Source: Alphaproteobacteria bacterium (lineage in GTDB: Bacteria; Pseudomonadota; Alphaproteobacteria; Rhodobacterales; Rhodobacteraceae). From it: a stretch of DNA of 64,000 nucleotides. The stretch is taken from NCBI GenBank assembly GCA_030148665.1, contig JASBSZ010000048.1:1-64000 (forward strand). The letters run 5' to 3'. This document shows positions 16,950-25,250 of this stretch, piece by piece (the stretch's first letter is position 1; each line of letters opens with the position of its first letter). The position numbers and the translations under genes were made by a program. Below the pieces are notes generated by a model. The model saw only the letters and a list, made by a program, of their open reading frames with translations, searched no databases and was not told where the DNA came from.

Positions 16950-17879
16950 TCAGGCCTCTTGAAAGAATATGTCGATCAGACCCAGGGCGCGATCACGCAG
17001 CACCTGTTTTTCCATCAGGATCTCATGGCGCGAGCCGGTCACGATGGTTGTCAGCGCATCGGGCCATCGCTCCATGTAGGCGATCACTTCCTTGCGGTCG
17101 ATGACGCTTTCCTGCGAGCCGATAATGCATAATGCGGGCATGTCGGGCGGGTCGAGGCGCAGCAGTTCGCGCGTCTCGTTCAGGGCCTCGTTCAGCCACT
17201 GGATGCTGGGGCCGCCGATCTCGAGTCCCGGACGGGCATCGACGATCCGGCGCAGATATTCCCAGGTGTCGCGTGACGACGTCAGCGAGTTGTCTTGGAA
17301 TTCGGCACTGCGCAGATAGTTCTCGGCATTGGTGCCGGGGGCGAATTCCTGCCCCAGCCCGACCGTGCTGCCACCGGCGGCAACGGCCTGTACCATGGGC
17401 CGCCACAGCGGGTCGATGGACAGGCCCCACATGGGGGCGCTGAATACTGCGCGCTCGACCGCCAGATCCCGTTGCAGGGCGCGCAAGGCAATCGCCCCTC
17501 CCATGGAATGGGACAGCAGGAAACGCGGCCCGTCGGGCAGTTCGCGATCGACCCAGGCCATCATCGCCTGCACGTCGTGCTGGTAGTCGGTGAAATGCTC
17601 GACATGGCCGAGCGCCCGGTTGGGGGCCAGGCGATCGGACAGCCCCTGTCCGCGCCAGTCGATCACCGCCACATTGTAGCCGCGCGCGCCAAGCGCCCGC
17701 ACGGTGCGGCCGTATTTTTCGATGAACTCGGTGCGACCCGGAAAGATCAGGACGGTTCCCCGGCTGCCCTGTTTCCACAGGGCGACACGCAGGCGCACGC
17801 CATCGGCTGCCTCGAGCCAGCTGGCCCGGCCGTCTGCCGGTGCCTCGGCCAGTTCATGGTACAACGGTGCCCGATTCAT
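16950..17879 (-). CDS. Alpha/beta hydrolase, lysophospholipase-like
   Basis: This 309-residue protein belongs to the serine hydrolase clan (Hydrolase_4/PldB-like). It has GTVLIFPGRTEF, VIDWRGQGLSDR, the nucleophile elbow SHSMGG (about residues 143-148), an acid in a strand ending IIGSQESVIDRK, and a catalytic His in GSRHEIL. No signal peptide is present, so it acts in the cytoplasm or at the membrane face. Members hydrolyse lysophospholipids or monoglycerides, but the natural substrate here is unknown. It follows the SCP2 gene by 30 bases on the same strand and may be co-transcribed. Confidence 0.83.
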   Translation of the reverse strand: MNRAPLYHELAEAPADGRASWLEAADGVRLRVALWKQGSRGTVLIFPGRTEFIEKYGRTVRALGARGYNVAVIDWRGQGLSDRLAPNRALGHVEHFTDYQHDVQAMMAWVDRELPDGPRFLLSHSMGGAIALRALQRDLAVERAVFSAPMWGLSIDPLWRPMVQAVAAGGSTVGLGQEFAPGTNAENYLRSAEFQDNSLTSSRDTWEYLRRIVDARPGLEIGGPSIQWLNEALNETRELLRLDPPDMPALCIIGSQESVIDRKEVIAYMERWPDALTTIVTGSRHEILMEKQVLRDRALGLIDIFFQEA

Positions 17880-17909
17880 GGGGGCCTCTTTCCTGGTGGT
17901 CTTTCCCGG

Positions 17910-18200
17910 TCAGGCCAGGATCGCGCCCAGTTTCATGGCAATGCCCATGTCACCCTCGATGGCAAGCCGACCCGACATGAAGGCGCTGGTGGGGTTGAGA
18001 CTGCCATCCATCATGGCCTCGAAGGTTTCGGCATCGGCGCGCAGCGTGCAGTCGGCATCGCCCTCGCCGGCGCGAACGCCATCGGCATCGATGATGACCG
18101 AGCCCTCGCCCGTTATTTCGAAACGGACCGAATCGTCGAACCCGGAATCGCCCAGCTTTTCCGTTAGCGCCTCGACTGCGGCGTTGATGACGTCACTCAT
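17910..18200 (-). CDS. SCP2 sterol-binding domain protein
   Basis: A 96-residue, single-domain protein of the sterol carrier protein-2 fold. The recognisable parts are VRFEITGEGSVIIDADGV, DCTLRADAETFEAMMDG, and FMSGRLAIEGDMGIAMKLGA at the C-terminus. SCP2 domains bind fatty acids, acyl-CoAs or sterols in a hydrophobic tunnel. The start follows GGAGGATAACAC, a strong ribosome binding site. The next gene on the strand is a lipid-type hydrolase, which hints at lipid handling, though that is only inference. Confidence 0.88.
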   Translation of the reverse strand: MSDVINAAVEALTEKLGDSGFDDSVRFEITGEGSVIIDADGVRAGEGDADCTLRADAETFEAMMDGSLNPTSAFMSGRLAIEGDMGIAMKLGAILA

Positions 18201-18271
18201 GTGTTATCCTCCGTTGGATCATGCGGGTTTTGCTCGCAATTTACGGGCAAGCGGTTACCATTGAAACCGAT

Positions 18272-18865
18272 ATGCGCAGCCTGACGTTGAAATACACCCC
18301 TGCCGTCGCGGCAATTTTACTGATTTTCGCGATTTTTCAGCCCGTCACCGCCAGCGGGGCGATGGCAAGCCCCCCCAGAGCCGAGAAAAGTGCCGAGGAA
18401 AAGGCCCTGCTGGAACAGTTGCGCAACCCGGTCGATGGCGACTGGCAGGATGCCGAGGCGCGTCTGCTCGACCTGTGGTCGCAGTCGGGTTCGGCCGCAA
18501 TGGACCTGCTGCTGAAACGCGGCCGCAGTGCAATTCGCGCGGGCAAGCCCAAGATCGCCGTCGAACATCTGAGCGCCCTGATCGACCATGACCCCGATTT
18601 TGCCGAAGCCTGGTACAACCGCGCAATCGCCTGGTTCATGCTGGGCGAATACGGGCTGGCGGTCCAGGATATCGCCCGAACCCTTTCGCTGAACCCCAAT
18701 CATTTCGGCGCCATGATGCGGTTGGGCATGATCTTCGAGGCGGTCGATCAGCCGAAAAAGGCGCTGACGATCTATCGACAGGCGCTGACTGTACATCCCA
18801 GCCGACCCGAAATACAGAAGGCGGTAAAGCGGCTGGAAGGCGCGCTGCGAGGCGAGGCGCTCTGA
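18272..18865 (+). CDS. Tetratricopeptide repeat protein with signal peptide
   Basis: This 197-residue protein starts with an N-terminal export signal (AVAAILLIFAIFQPVTASG) and contains three or four TPR units between about residues 60 and 190, such as AEAWYNRAIAWFMLGEYGLA and PNHFGAMMRLGMIFEAVDQ. It is probably periplasmic and mediates protein contacts. ATG 18272 is preferred because it puts the signal sequence near the N-terminus; ATG 18221 would add 17 residues and has no better ribosome binding site. It is divergent from the SCP2 gene and 52 bases upstream of the helicase gene, with which it may be transcribed. Confidence 0.78.
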   Translation: MRSLTLKYTPAVAAILLIFAIFQPVTASGAMASPPRAEKSAEEKALLEQLRNPVDGDWQDAEARLLDLWSQSGSAAMDLLLKRGRSAIRAGKPKIAVEHLSALIDHDPDFAEAWYNRAIAWFMLGEYGLAVQDIARTLSLNPNHFGAMMRLGMIFEAVDQPKKALTIYRQALTVHPSRPEIQKAVKRLEGALRGEAL

Positions 18866-18917
18866 CAGGGCCGGGCCGGACAGGCCGAGAGAAGGGGCAA
18901 ACCGGGGAAGCATCACC

Positions 18918-21728
18918 ATGAGCCTGCATCAGGGGCGCGTCACGGCCGTCCTGGGGCCAACCAATACCGGCAAGACGCATTACGCGATCGAACGCATGCT
19001 GGGCTATCGCACCGGCGTGATCGGCCTGCCGCTGCGCCTGCTGGCGCGCGAGGTCTATGACAAGATCGTTGCCCTGCGCGGCCCCTCGGTCGTGGCGCTG
19101 GTCACCGGCGAAGAGCGCATCATCCCGCCGCGCACCCGCTATTGGGTCGCGACCGTCGAGGCCATGCCCGTGGGCATCGGCGCCGATTTTCTGGCGGTCG
19201 ATGAAATCCAGCTTTGCGCCGACCCGGAGCGCGGCCATGTCTTTACCGATCGCCTGCTGCATGCGCGGGGCCTCAAGGAAACCCTGTTTCTGGGGTCCGA
19301 CACCATGCGCGGGGCCATCAACGCGCTGGTGCCCAGGGTCGGCTTTCAGCGGCGCGAGCGCTTTTCCCTGCTGACATACGCCGGCAGCCGCAAGATCAGC
19401 CGCATGCCGGCGCGTTCGGCCATCGTGGGGTTTTCCGTCGATAACGTCTATGCCATCGCCGAGTTGCTGCGCCGGCAAAAGGGCGGGGCAGCGGTGGTGC
19501 TGGGCGCGCTCAGCCCGCGCACGCGCAACGCGCAGGTGGCGCTGTATCAGAATGGCGATGTCGATCATCTGGTGGCCACCGACGCCATCGGCATGGGGCT
19601 GAATCTGGATATCGACCATGTGGCCTTTTCGGCGCTGTCGAAATTCGACGGCCGCCGCATGCGCCGGCTTGCCCCGAACGAGCTGGCCCAGATCGCCGGC
19701 CGCGCGGGGCGCTACATGAATACCGGAACCTTCGGCGTGACCGGCGAGGCCCCGCCACTGGAACCCGAGGTCATCGAGGCGATCGAGGAACACCGCTTTA
19801 CCCCCATCACCAGGCTGCAATGGCGCAACAGCCGGCTCGATTTCGGCTCGGCCGCGGCCTTGATCCGCTCGCTCGAGGCAAACAGCACCGACCAGTGGCT
19901 GATGCGCGCTCGTGATGCCGATGACCTTGTTGCCCTCAAGACACTGGCCGAACAGCCCGACATCATCGACCGGCTGAATGACGCACGCGACCTGCGCCTG
20001 TTGTGGGATGTCTGCCAGGTGCCGGATTTCCGCAACATCACCGCGGGCGAACATTCCGCGCTGCTGTCAAAGCTGTTCTTTCACCTTCAGGACAGGGGCC
20101 ATGTGCCCGATGACTGGCTGGGTGAACGTATTCGTCGCATTGACCGGACGGATGGCGACATTGACACATTGTCGAAAAGATTGGCCTTTATCCGCACCTG
20201 GACCTATGTTTCGCAACGGAAAAACTGGGTAATGGATGAAAACCACTGGCAGGGCGAGGCCCGCGCCGTGGAAGACCGCCTGTCGGATGCGCTGCATGCG
20301 CGCCTGACGCAAAGATTTGTCGACCGGCGCGCCAGCGTGCTGTTGCGGCGATTGAAACAGAAGGAGAGCCTTGTGGCGCAAGTGAATGACAAGGGCGAAG
20401 TCTCGGTCGAGGGACAGTTCATCGGCAAGCTGAGCGGATTCCGCTTTCAGCAGGACAGCAATGCAACCCCGGACGAGGCCAGGACATTGCGCACCGCCGG
20501 GCTGGCGGCGCTGAAGCCCGAATTCAGCCTGCGCGCAGACCGTTTCTACAACGCGCCGGACACCGAAATCGATTTCACCGAACAGGGCGGCCTGATGTGG
20601 GGCGAACACGCCGTCGGCAAGCTGGTCAAGGGGCCCGACATCCTGTCGCCCGAAATCAAGGTCTTTGTCGATGACGAGGCCGGCCCCGAAGTGGCGGAAA
20701 AGGTGCGCCGCCGCCTGCACCATTTTGTCGAGCGCAAGATTGCAACGCTGTTCGAGCCGCTGCTGAACCTGAGGAATGACGAAACCGTCACCGGGCTGGC
20801 CCGCGGGCTGGCCTTTCGCATCGTCGAGGAACTGGGCGTGCTGCCCCGCGCCATGGTCGCCCGCGAGGTCAAGGAGCTGGACCAGGACGCCCGCGGCATG
20901 CTGCGCAAGCACGGGGTGCGGTTCGGGCAATACAACATCTTCATGCAGCTGCTGCTGAAACCCGCCCCGACCCGGCTGCGCCTGGTGCTGTGGTCGCTGC
21001 AAAACGGCTTTGACACCTTCCCCGAGGCACCCCCGCCCGGCCTTGTGACGGTGCCCGCCATCGAGGGCGTGCCGGATGGCTATTACGAAAAGGCCGGCTA
21101 TCGGCTGGCCGGCGCGCGGGCCATCCGCATCGACATGCTGGAACGCCTTGCCGACATGACCCGCCCGATGGACAGCCGCGCGGGGTTCGAGGCAACGCCC
21201 GACATGCTGTCGATTACCGGCATGACGCTGGAACAGTTTGCCGACCTGATGCAGGGGCTGGGCTACAAGGCCGAGCGCGGCGAACGTGAAAAGGTCAAGC
21301 CCGCGCCGACGCCCGAGGCAGAAAAGGCAGAAAAGGCCGAAACCGCCGAGGACGCCAAGACCGCACCGCAAGAGGAAACCAAAGCCGAGCCCGAGTTGGC
21401 AGAGCCGACCGATAATGACGCGGAAAAAGCCACCGATGCCGCTGCTGACAGCCAGCCCGCCGAACCGGGTGCCACGGAACCAGATGCGGATGCCGCCCCG
21501 GAAATCGAGGTCTACTATACCTTTACCTGGGCCCCGAAACGCCGCGCTCCAGTTCACAAGCGCCGCGACAAGGCACCCGCGAAACAGGCGGGCAAACCCC
21601 GCCGAGGCAAGGACGGCAGCAAGGGCAAGGGCCCCAGGACCGCCAGTGCAAGGCCGCCGCGCAAGGAAAAGCCGATCGACCCGGACAATCCCTTTGCGGC
21701 ATTGATGGCGCTCAAGCAAAAGGATTGA
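18918..21728 (+). CDS. Suv3/MgpS-like DEAD-box-related RNA helicase
   Basis: This 936-residue superfamily 2 helicase resembles mitochondrial Suv3 and alphaproteobacterial MgpS-like proteins. Walker A is GPTNTGKT (13-20), motif II is DEIQ (about 94-97), and motifs V/VI appear as VATDAIGMGLNLDIDHV and QIAGRAGRYMN. The middle and C-terminal core (to about 790) are alpha-helical. The last 150 residues are low complexity: first acidic and Ala/Glu/Lys-rich (about 790-860), then a short conserved strand (EIEVYYTFTWAPKRRAP) and a Lys/Arg-rich tail ending DNPFAALMALKQKD. A role in RNA turnover is inferred from family. The S4 gene begins six bases after the stop. Confidence 0.9.
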   Translation: MSLHQGRVTAVLGPTNTGKTHYAIERMLGYRTGVIGLPLRLLAREVYDKIVALRGPSVVALVTGEERIIPPRTRYWVATVEAMPVGIGADFLAVDEIQLCADPERGHVFTDRLLHARGLKETLFLGSDTMRGAINALVPRVGFQRRERFSLLTYAGSRKISRMPARSAIVGFSVDNVYAIAELLRRQKGGAAVVLGALSPRTRNAQVALYQNGDVDHLVATDAIGMGLNLDIDHVAFSALSKFDGRRMRRLAPNELAQIAGRAGRYMNTGTFGVTGEAPPLEPEVIEAIEEHRFTPITRLQWRNSRLDFGSAAALIRSLEANSTDQWLMRARDADDLVALKTLAEQPDIIDRLNDARDLRLLWDVCQVPDFRNITAGEHSALLSKLFFHLQDRGHVPDDWLGERIRRIDRTDGDIDTLSKRLAFIRTWTYVSQRKNWVMDENHWQGEARAVEDRLSDALHARLTQRFVDRRASVLLRRLKQKESLVAQVNDKGEVSVEGQFIGKLSGFRFQQDSNATPDEARTLRTAGLAALKPEFSLRADRFYNAPDTEIDFTEQGGLMWGEHAVGKLVKGPDILSPEIKVFVDDEAGPEVAEKVRRRLHHFVERKIATLFEPLLNLRNDETVTGLARGLAFRIVEELGVLPRAMVAREVKELDQDARGMLRKHGVRFGQYNIFMQLLLKPAPTRLRLVLWSLQNGFDTFPEAPPPGLVTVPAIEGVPDGYYEKAGYRLAGARAIRIDMLERLADMTRPMDSRAGFEATPDMLSITGMTLEQFADLMQGLGYKAERGEREKVKPAPTPEAEKAEKAETAEDAKTAPQEETKAEPELAEPTDNDAEKATDAAADSQPAEPGATEPDADAAPEIEVYYTFTWAPKRRAPVHKRRDKAPAKQAGKPRRGKDGSKGKGPRTASARPPRKEKPIDPDNPFAALMALKQKD

Positions 21729-21734
21729 TCCGCA

Positions 21735-22133
21735 TTGGAAGGCAGACGCGCAACCATCCGGCTGGACAAATGGCTGTGGTATGCGCGTTTCTTCAAGACC
21801 CGCACCCTTTCGGGCAAAGTGGTAACGGCTGGCCATGTCAGGATAAACCGCATCAAGGTTTCGCGCGCCGCCAGCCCGGTTGGCGTCGGTGATACATTGA
21901 CCTTTGCGCAGGGGCGCAATATCCGCGTGGTGCGCATTGTCGCGCTGGGCACGCGGCGCGGGCCGGCAAGCGAGGCACAGGCATTGTACGAGGATCTTTC
22001 GCCTCCGGCCGCGGCCACGCCACCCGCCCCGCGCTATGACGGTGGCGGCCGCCCCGGCAAGAAAGATCGGCGCGACATGGCACGCAACCGGCCGCGGGCA
22101 GGCACGCATGGAATGGATGGAACTGAACGATGA
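21735..22133 (+). CDS. S4-domain RNA-binding protein (Hsp15-like)
   Basis: The 132-residue product has an S4 RNA-binding domain at the N-terminus (IRLDKWLWYARFFKTR, then GHVRINRIKVSRAASPV), as in Hsp15/HslR, which binds stalled 50S subunits carrying nascent chain. The C-terminal 50 residues are basic and Pro/Gly/Arg-rich. The start is TTG (21735), 10 bases after AAAGGA, and six bases after the helicase stop; no ATG lies before the S4 domain. Its stop overlaps the next ATG by four bases (22130-22133). The helicase-S4 pairing suggests joint work on RNA or ribosomes. Confidence 0.87.
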   Translation: MEGRRATIRLDKWLWYARFFKTRTLSGKVVTAGHVRINRIKVSRAASPVGVGDTLTFAQGRNIRVVRIVALGTRRGPASEAQALYEDLSPPAAATPPAPRYDGGGRPGKKDRRDMARNRPRAGTHGMDGTER

Positions 22134-22864
22134 AACGGGGAAACCCCGAACGCAAGCGTCTGGCAGAGATATTCGACCACACGCCCGAAGTGCATTCGGT
22201 TCACCGCATCGGCTGGCTGCGAGCCGCCGTTCTGGGCGCCAATGACGGGCTGGTTTCCACCGCCAGCCTGATCGTTGGCGTGGCGGCAGCCACGTCGGAC
22301 AAGGGCAGTATCCTGCTGGCCGGCTCGGCCGGGCTGGTCGCGGGAGCGATGTCGATGGCAGCGGGCGAGTATGTCTCGGTCAGTTCGCAGGCCGACACCG
22401 AAAAGGCCGATCTCGCGCGCGAGAAATGGGAGCTGGAGAACCATCCCGAATATGAATTGAACGAGCTGGCGCTTTCCTTCATCGGCCGGGGGGTCGGCCG
22501 CGAGACCGCATTCGAGGTTGCCCGCCAGATGACCGAACATGACGCGCTCGATGCCCATGCCAAGGAAGAGCTGGGCATTTCGGCGGCGACCTCGGCCCGT
22601 CCGCTGCAGGCCGCGATGACCTCGGCGCTGACCTTTTGCGGCGGGGCAATCGCGCCGCTGTCCGTCGTCGCGCTGATACCGCGAGATCAGCTGATGGCCG
22701 CCATCCCCATCACATCGCTCCTGTTTCTGGCCATCCTTGGTGCGCTGGGTGCGCGCGCAGGAAACGCACCCGTCGGCCGCGCCATGCTGCGCGTCACGTT
22801 CTGGGGCGCTATGGCAATGGCGATCACCGCCGGGGTCGGCAGCATTTTCGGCAATATCATCTAG
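22130..22864 (+). CDS. VIT1/CCC1 family Fe(II)/Mn(II) transporter
   Basis: This 244-residue protein has five hydrophobic helices and the family motifs VLGANDGLVSTASLIVGVAA (helix 1) and GAMSMAAGEYVSVSSQ (helix 2), separated from the last three helices by a helical hydrophilic domain (about 85-150) that binds metal in plant VIT1. Relatives move iron or manganese out of the cytosol. It is translationally coupled to the S4 gene through ATGA. In the Rhodobacterales gene order I recall, the S4 gene is followed directly by the ferredoxin, so this gene may be an insertion there. Confidence 0.88.
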   Translation: MKRGNPERKRLAEIFDHTPEVHSVHRIGWLRAAVLGANDGLVSTASLIVGVAAATSDKGSILLAGSAGLVAGAMSMAAGEYVSVSSQADTEKADLAREKWELENHPEYELNELALSFIGRGVGRETAFEVARQMTEHDALDAHAKEELGISAATSARPLQAAMTSALTFCGGAIAPLSVVALIPRDQLMAAIPITSLLFLAILGALGARAGNAPVGRAMLRVTFWGAMAMAITAGVGSIFGNII

Positions 22865-22913
22865 ATTATCCAGGGTCCCGAGCCCGAGCGTGATCGACGC
22901 GAAACGACCTTGC

Positions 22914-22945
22914 GGCAAAATAGGCATCCCCGCGCCTATTTTGCC
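22914..22945. promoter_or_regulatory. Perfect 12-bp inverted repeat between VIT and fdxA
   Basis: GGCAAAATAGGC (22914-22925) and GCCTATTTTGCC (22934-22945) are perfectly complementary around an 8-base loop. The A-tract before and T-tract after the GGC core could make a bidirectional terminator for the VIT gene; the same dyad, 63 bases before fdxA, could be an operator. The sequence does not decide. Confidence 0.6.
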
Positions 22946-23008
22946 TCTGGAAGGGGATCGGAAAGCGGCCTATAACCCGTGCGGAATCGACACTGCGAGG
23001 GAAATCGC

Positions 23009-23347
23009 ATGACCTATATCGTCAATGACAAATGTATCGCCTGCAAATATACCGACTGTGTCGAGGTCTGCCCGGTCGATTGTTTCTACGAGGGCGAGAA
23101 CATGCTGGTGATCCACCCGGACGAGTGTATCGACTGCGGCGTTTGCGAACCCGAATGCCCCGCCGACGCGATCCGCCCGGATACCGAACCCGACATGGAA
23201 AAATGGGTCGAGTTCAACCGCAAATATGCCGAGCAATGGCCCGTGATCGTATCGAAAAAGGAACCCTTGCCCGACGCCGAAAAGCATGACGGCGAAGAGG
23301 GCAAGCTGGAAAAGTATTTTTCGGAAAAACCCGGACAAGGTGGCTAG
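23009..23347 (+). CDS. fdxA: 7Fe ferredoxin FdxA
   Basis: A 112-residue ferredoxin with nine cysteines at 9, 12, 17, 21, 25, 40, 43, 46 and 50. The spacing corresponds, shifted by one, to Azotobacter ferredoxin I, where the equivalents of 9, 17 and 50 hold a 3Fe-4S cluster and 21, 40, 43 and 46 hold a 4Fe-4S cluster. The C-terminal acidic and helical tail ([20 protein letters not shown]) is also typical. It carries electrons in the cytoplasm; partners are unknown. The start follows GAGGGAAATCGC. Confidence 0.95.
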   Translation: MTYIVNDKCIACKYTDCVEVCPVDCFYEGENMLVIHPDECIDCGVCEPECPADAIRPDTEPDMEKWVEFNRKYAEQWPVIVSKKEPLPDAEKHDGEEGKLEKYFSEKPGQGG

Positions 23348-23383
23348 GGGCGGCACGCCATCATTCCGTTTCCTGAAACGAGC

Positions 23384-23404
23384 GGGGAGGCTGGCCAGCC
23401 CCCC
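23384..23404. terminator. Hairpin between convergent fdxA and acyl-CoA dehydrogenase genes
   Basis: GGGG-A-GGCT (23384-23392) pairs with AGCC-C-CCC (23397-23404) around GGCC. Its place between two convergent genes suggests termination, but there is no T-run on either strand. Confidence 0.35.
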
Positions 23405-23461
23405 TGCCCTGATTCGTTTGTCGCGCGGAATTCCGGCTGGGAACGGCGCTGAAGGGACGAT

Positions 23462-25087
23462 TCAGCCGATTCGTTCTATAATCCCCGAAACATCACCCAT
23501 CGACAGGGCGCCGATGACATCGCCCCGGTCGCGGCTGATTCGGGTCGCGACAAAGGCATCCGCCACCGCATCGGGGGCGTGGCGCAGCAGGATCGAGGCC
23601 TGCAGCAGCACGGCCATGCGTTCGGCATACCAGCGGGCCTCGGCCTCGGGCGGGGCGGCGGGCCAGCGGGCAAGCGTTGCATCAAGTTCGGCGTCATAGC
23701 GGGGATCTACCCCGCGCGCCGTATCCAGCTCGGCCACCAGAACCTCGCCGGCCAGGGGTTCGCGGGCCAGTGCGCGCAGCACGTCCAGTGCGATCACGTT
23801 GCCCGAGCCCTCCCATATCGAATTGAGCGGGGCCTCGCGATACAGCATCGGCATGGGGCTTTCCTCGACATAGCCGACACCGCCCAGGATCTCCATTGCC
23901 TCGTAAACGAAATTCGGGCAGCGCTTGTTCGACAGGAATTTCGCGATCGCCACCCCGATGCGGGCAAATGCGCGGTCGGTTTCGCTGTCGCCGTCGAATG
24001 AATGAGCAACCCTCAGGCCCAGCGCGGTGGTGGCCTCCCATTCCAGTACCAGATCGGCCAGCACGGCACGCATCAGGGGCTGGTCGATCAGACGGCGTTG
24101 AAAGGCGCTGCGGCCCAGCACCCACCAATGGGCCTCGGACAGGGCTGCGCGCATCAGCCCGGCAGGCGCCATGGCGGTGTCGAGACGGGTGTGATGCACC
24201 ATCTCGACGATGGTCTTGACCCCGCGCCCCTCGTCGCCCAGCTGCCAGGCGAGCGCGTCGTGATACTCGATCTCGGAACTGGCATTGGCGCGATTGCCCA
24301 GCTTGTCCTTGAGGCGCATGATCTGAAAGGCGTTGCGTTCACCGTCGGGTGTCCAGCGGGGGACCAGGAAACAGGTCAGGCCACCCGGCGCCTGCGCCAG
24401 TGTCAGGAACGCATCGCACATGGGCGCCGAGCAGAACCATTTGTGCCCCCGCAGGCGCCAGACATCGCCCTCGGGCGTGGCCACGGTCGAGTTCGAGCGT
24501 ACGTCCGATCCGCCCTGCTTTTCGGTCATGGCCATGCCGATGGTGGCACCTGCCTTTTCCGGCGCCGGGCGCGAGGCCTTGTCATAACGCCGCGACAACA
24601 GACGCGGCGTCCATTCGGCCGCCAGCGCGGGATTGTGGCGCAGGGCGGGCACCGCGGCGTAGGTCATCGTCATCGGACATGCGACGCCGGGTTCGACCTG
24701 GTTCTGGATATAGACCATGCCGGCATGGGTGGCGTGGCCGCCGGGGCGCCCCTCCCACGGGCGGGCGGCATAGCCGGCGGCCAGCCCGGTTTCCATCAGT
24801 TGATGATAGGCGGGGTGAAAATGGACCTCGTCGATGCGGCGTCCCGAGCGGTCAAAGACGTGCAGTTCGGGCAGGCAGCGGTTTGCGGTGCGCCCGGCAT
24901 CGCGCATTTCCTCGCGCCCCAGCGTCGCACCAAAGGATGCCAGATCGTCCTGATCGGCCCCGAACAGGCCGGCGTAGTGCCGAAAGACGGGGTCGTCCTG
25001 CCAGAGATCCAGGTCTCCGCGTTCTTCCGGCTGGTTGGTTACCTCGTGGGTTTCGAGAATGGTTCGTGGTTTCAGGGGATGTGTCAC
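23462..25087 (-). CDS. AidB-like acyl-CoA dehydrogenase family protein
   Basis: This 541-residue flavoprotein aligns along its length with E. coli AidB: FHPAYHQLME, CPMTMTYAAVPAL, GMAMTEKQGGSDVRSNST, RLRGHKWFCSAP, FQIMRLKDKLGNRANASSEI, AMEILGGVGYVEES and NSIWEGSGN all have counterparts. AidB is an FAD protein of the acyl-CoA dehydrogenase fold that protects DNA from alkylation; some relatives are genuine dehydrogenases. GTG 25087 is preferred because GGAGG lies 6 bases upstream; an in-frame ATG at 25129 would add 14 residues. It is downstream of sqr but separated by two hairpins, so it is likely transcribed separately. Confidence 0.87.
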   Translation of the reverse strand: MTHPLKPRTILETHEVTNQPEERGDLDLWQDDPVFRHYAGLFGADQDDLASFGATLGREEMRDAGRTANRCLPELHVFDRSGRRIDEVHFHPAYHQLMETGLAAGYAARPWEGRPGGHATHAGMVYIQNQVEPGVACPMTMTYAAVPALRHNPALAAEWTPRLLSRRYDKASRPAPEKAGATIGMAMTEKQGGSDVRSNSTVATPEGDVWRLRGHKWFCSAPMCDAFLTLAQAPGGLTCFLVPRWTPDGERNAFQIMRLKDKLGNRANASSEIEYHDALAWQLGDEGRGVKTIVEMVHHTRLDTAMAPAGLMRAALSEAHWWVLGRSAFQRRLIDQPLMRAVLADLVLEWEATTALGLRVAHSFDGDSETDRAFARIGVAIAKFLSNKRCPNFVYEAMEILGGVGYVEESPMPMLYREAPLNSIWEGSGNVIALDVLRALAREPLAGEVLVAELDTARGVDPRYDAELDATLARWPAAPPEAEARWYAERMAVLLQASILLRHAPDAVADAFVATRISRDRGDVIGALSMGDVSGIIERIG

Positions 25088-25201
25088 TGCCGCCTCCGCA
25101 TGGCTGTTCAGACATGCCGAAGATAGCACGATTCCGGCATCCCCAGAACGGGGTTGACGGCATCGTGACGCGGCGTCCGCGCCCGCAGGACGCTACGGCA
25201 A

Positions 25202-25236
25202 CAGCCGGGCCCGGCGGAGGGTACCGGCCCCGGCTG
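25202..25236 (-). terminator. Long hairpin after the sulfide:quinone reductase-like gene
   Basis: CAGCCGGG-C-CCGG (25202-25214) pairs with CCGG-C-CCCGGCTG (25224-25236) with one C-C mismatch and a 9-base loop; it starts 15 bases after the gene's stop. A second, smaller hairpin (GCGTCC/GGACGC, 25173-25193) follows. No T-run is present, so a factor-dependent stop or RNA stabiliser is as likely as intrinsic termination. Confidence 0.45.
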
Positions 25237-25250
25237 GTGACGTCACACGG

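Noticed and set aside
25165-25195. Second hairpin (GCGTCC/GGACGC) as a separate regulatory site for the AidB-like gene
   Set aside because: It is short, has no T-run and lies directly beside the larger sqr hairpin; nothing distinguishes it from chance pairing in GC-rich sequence.
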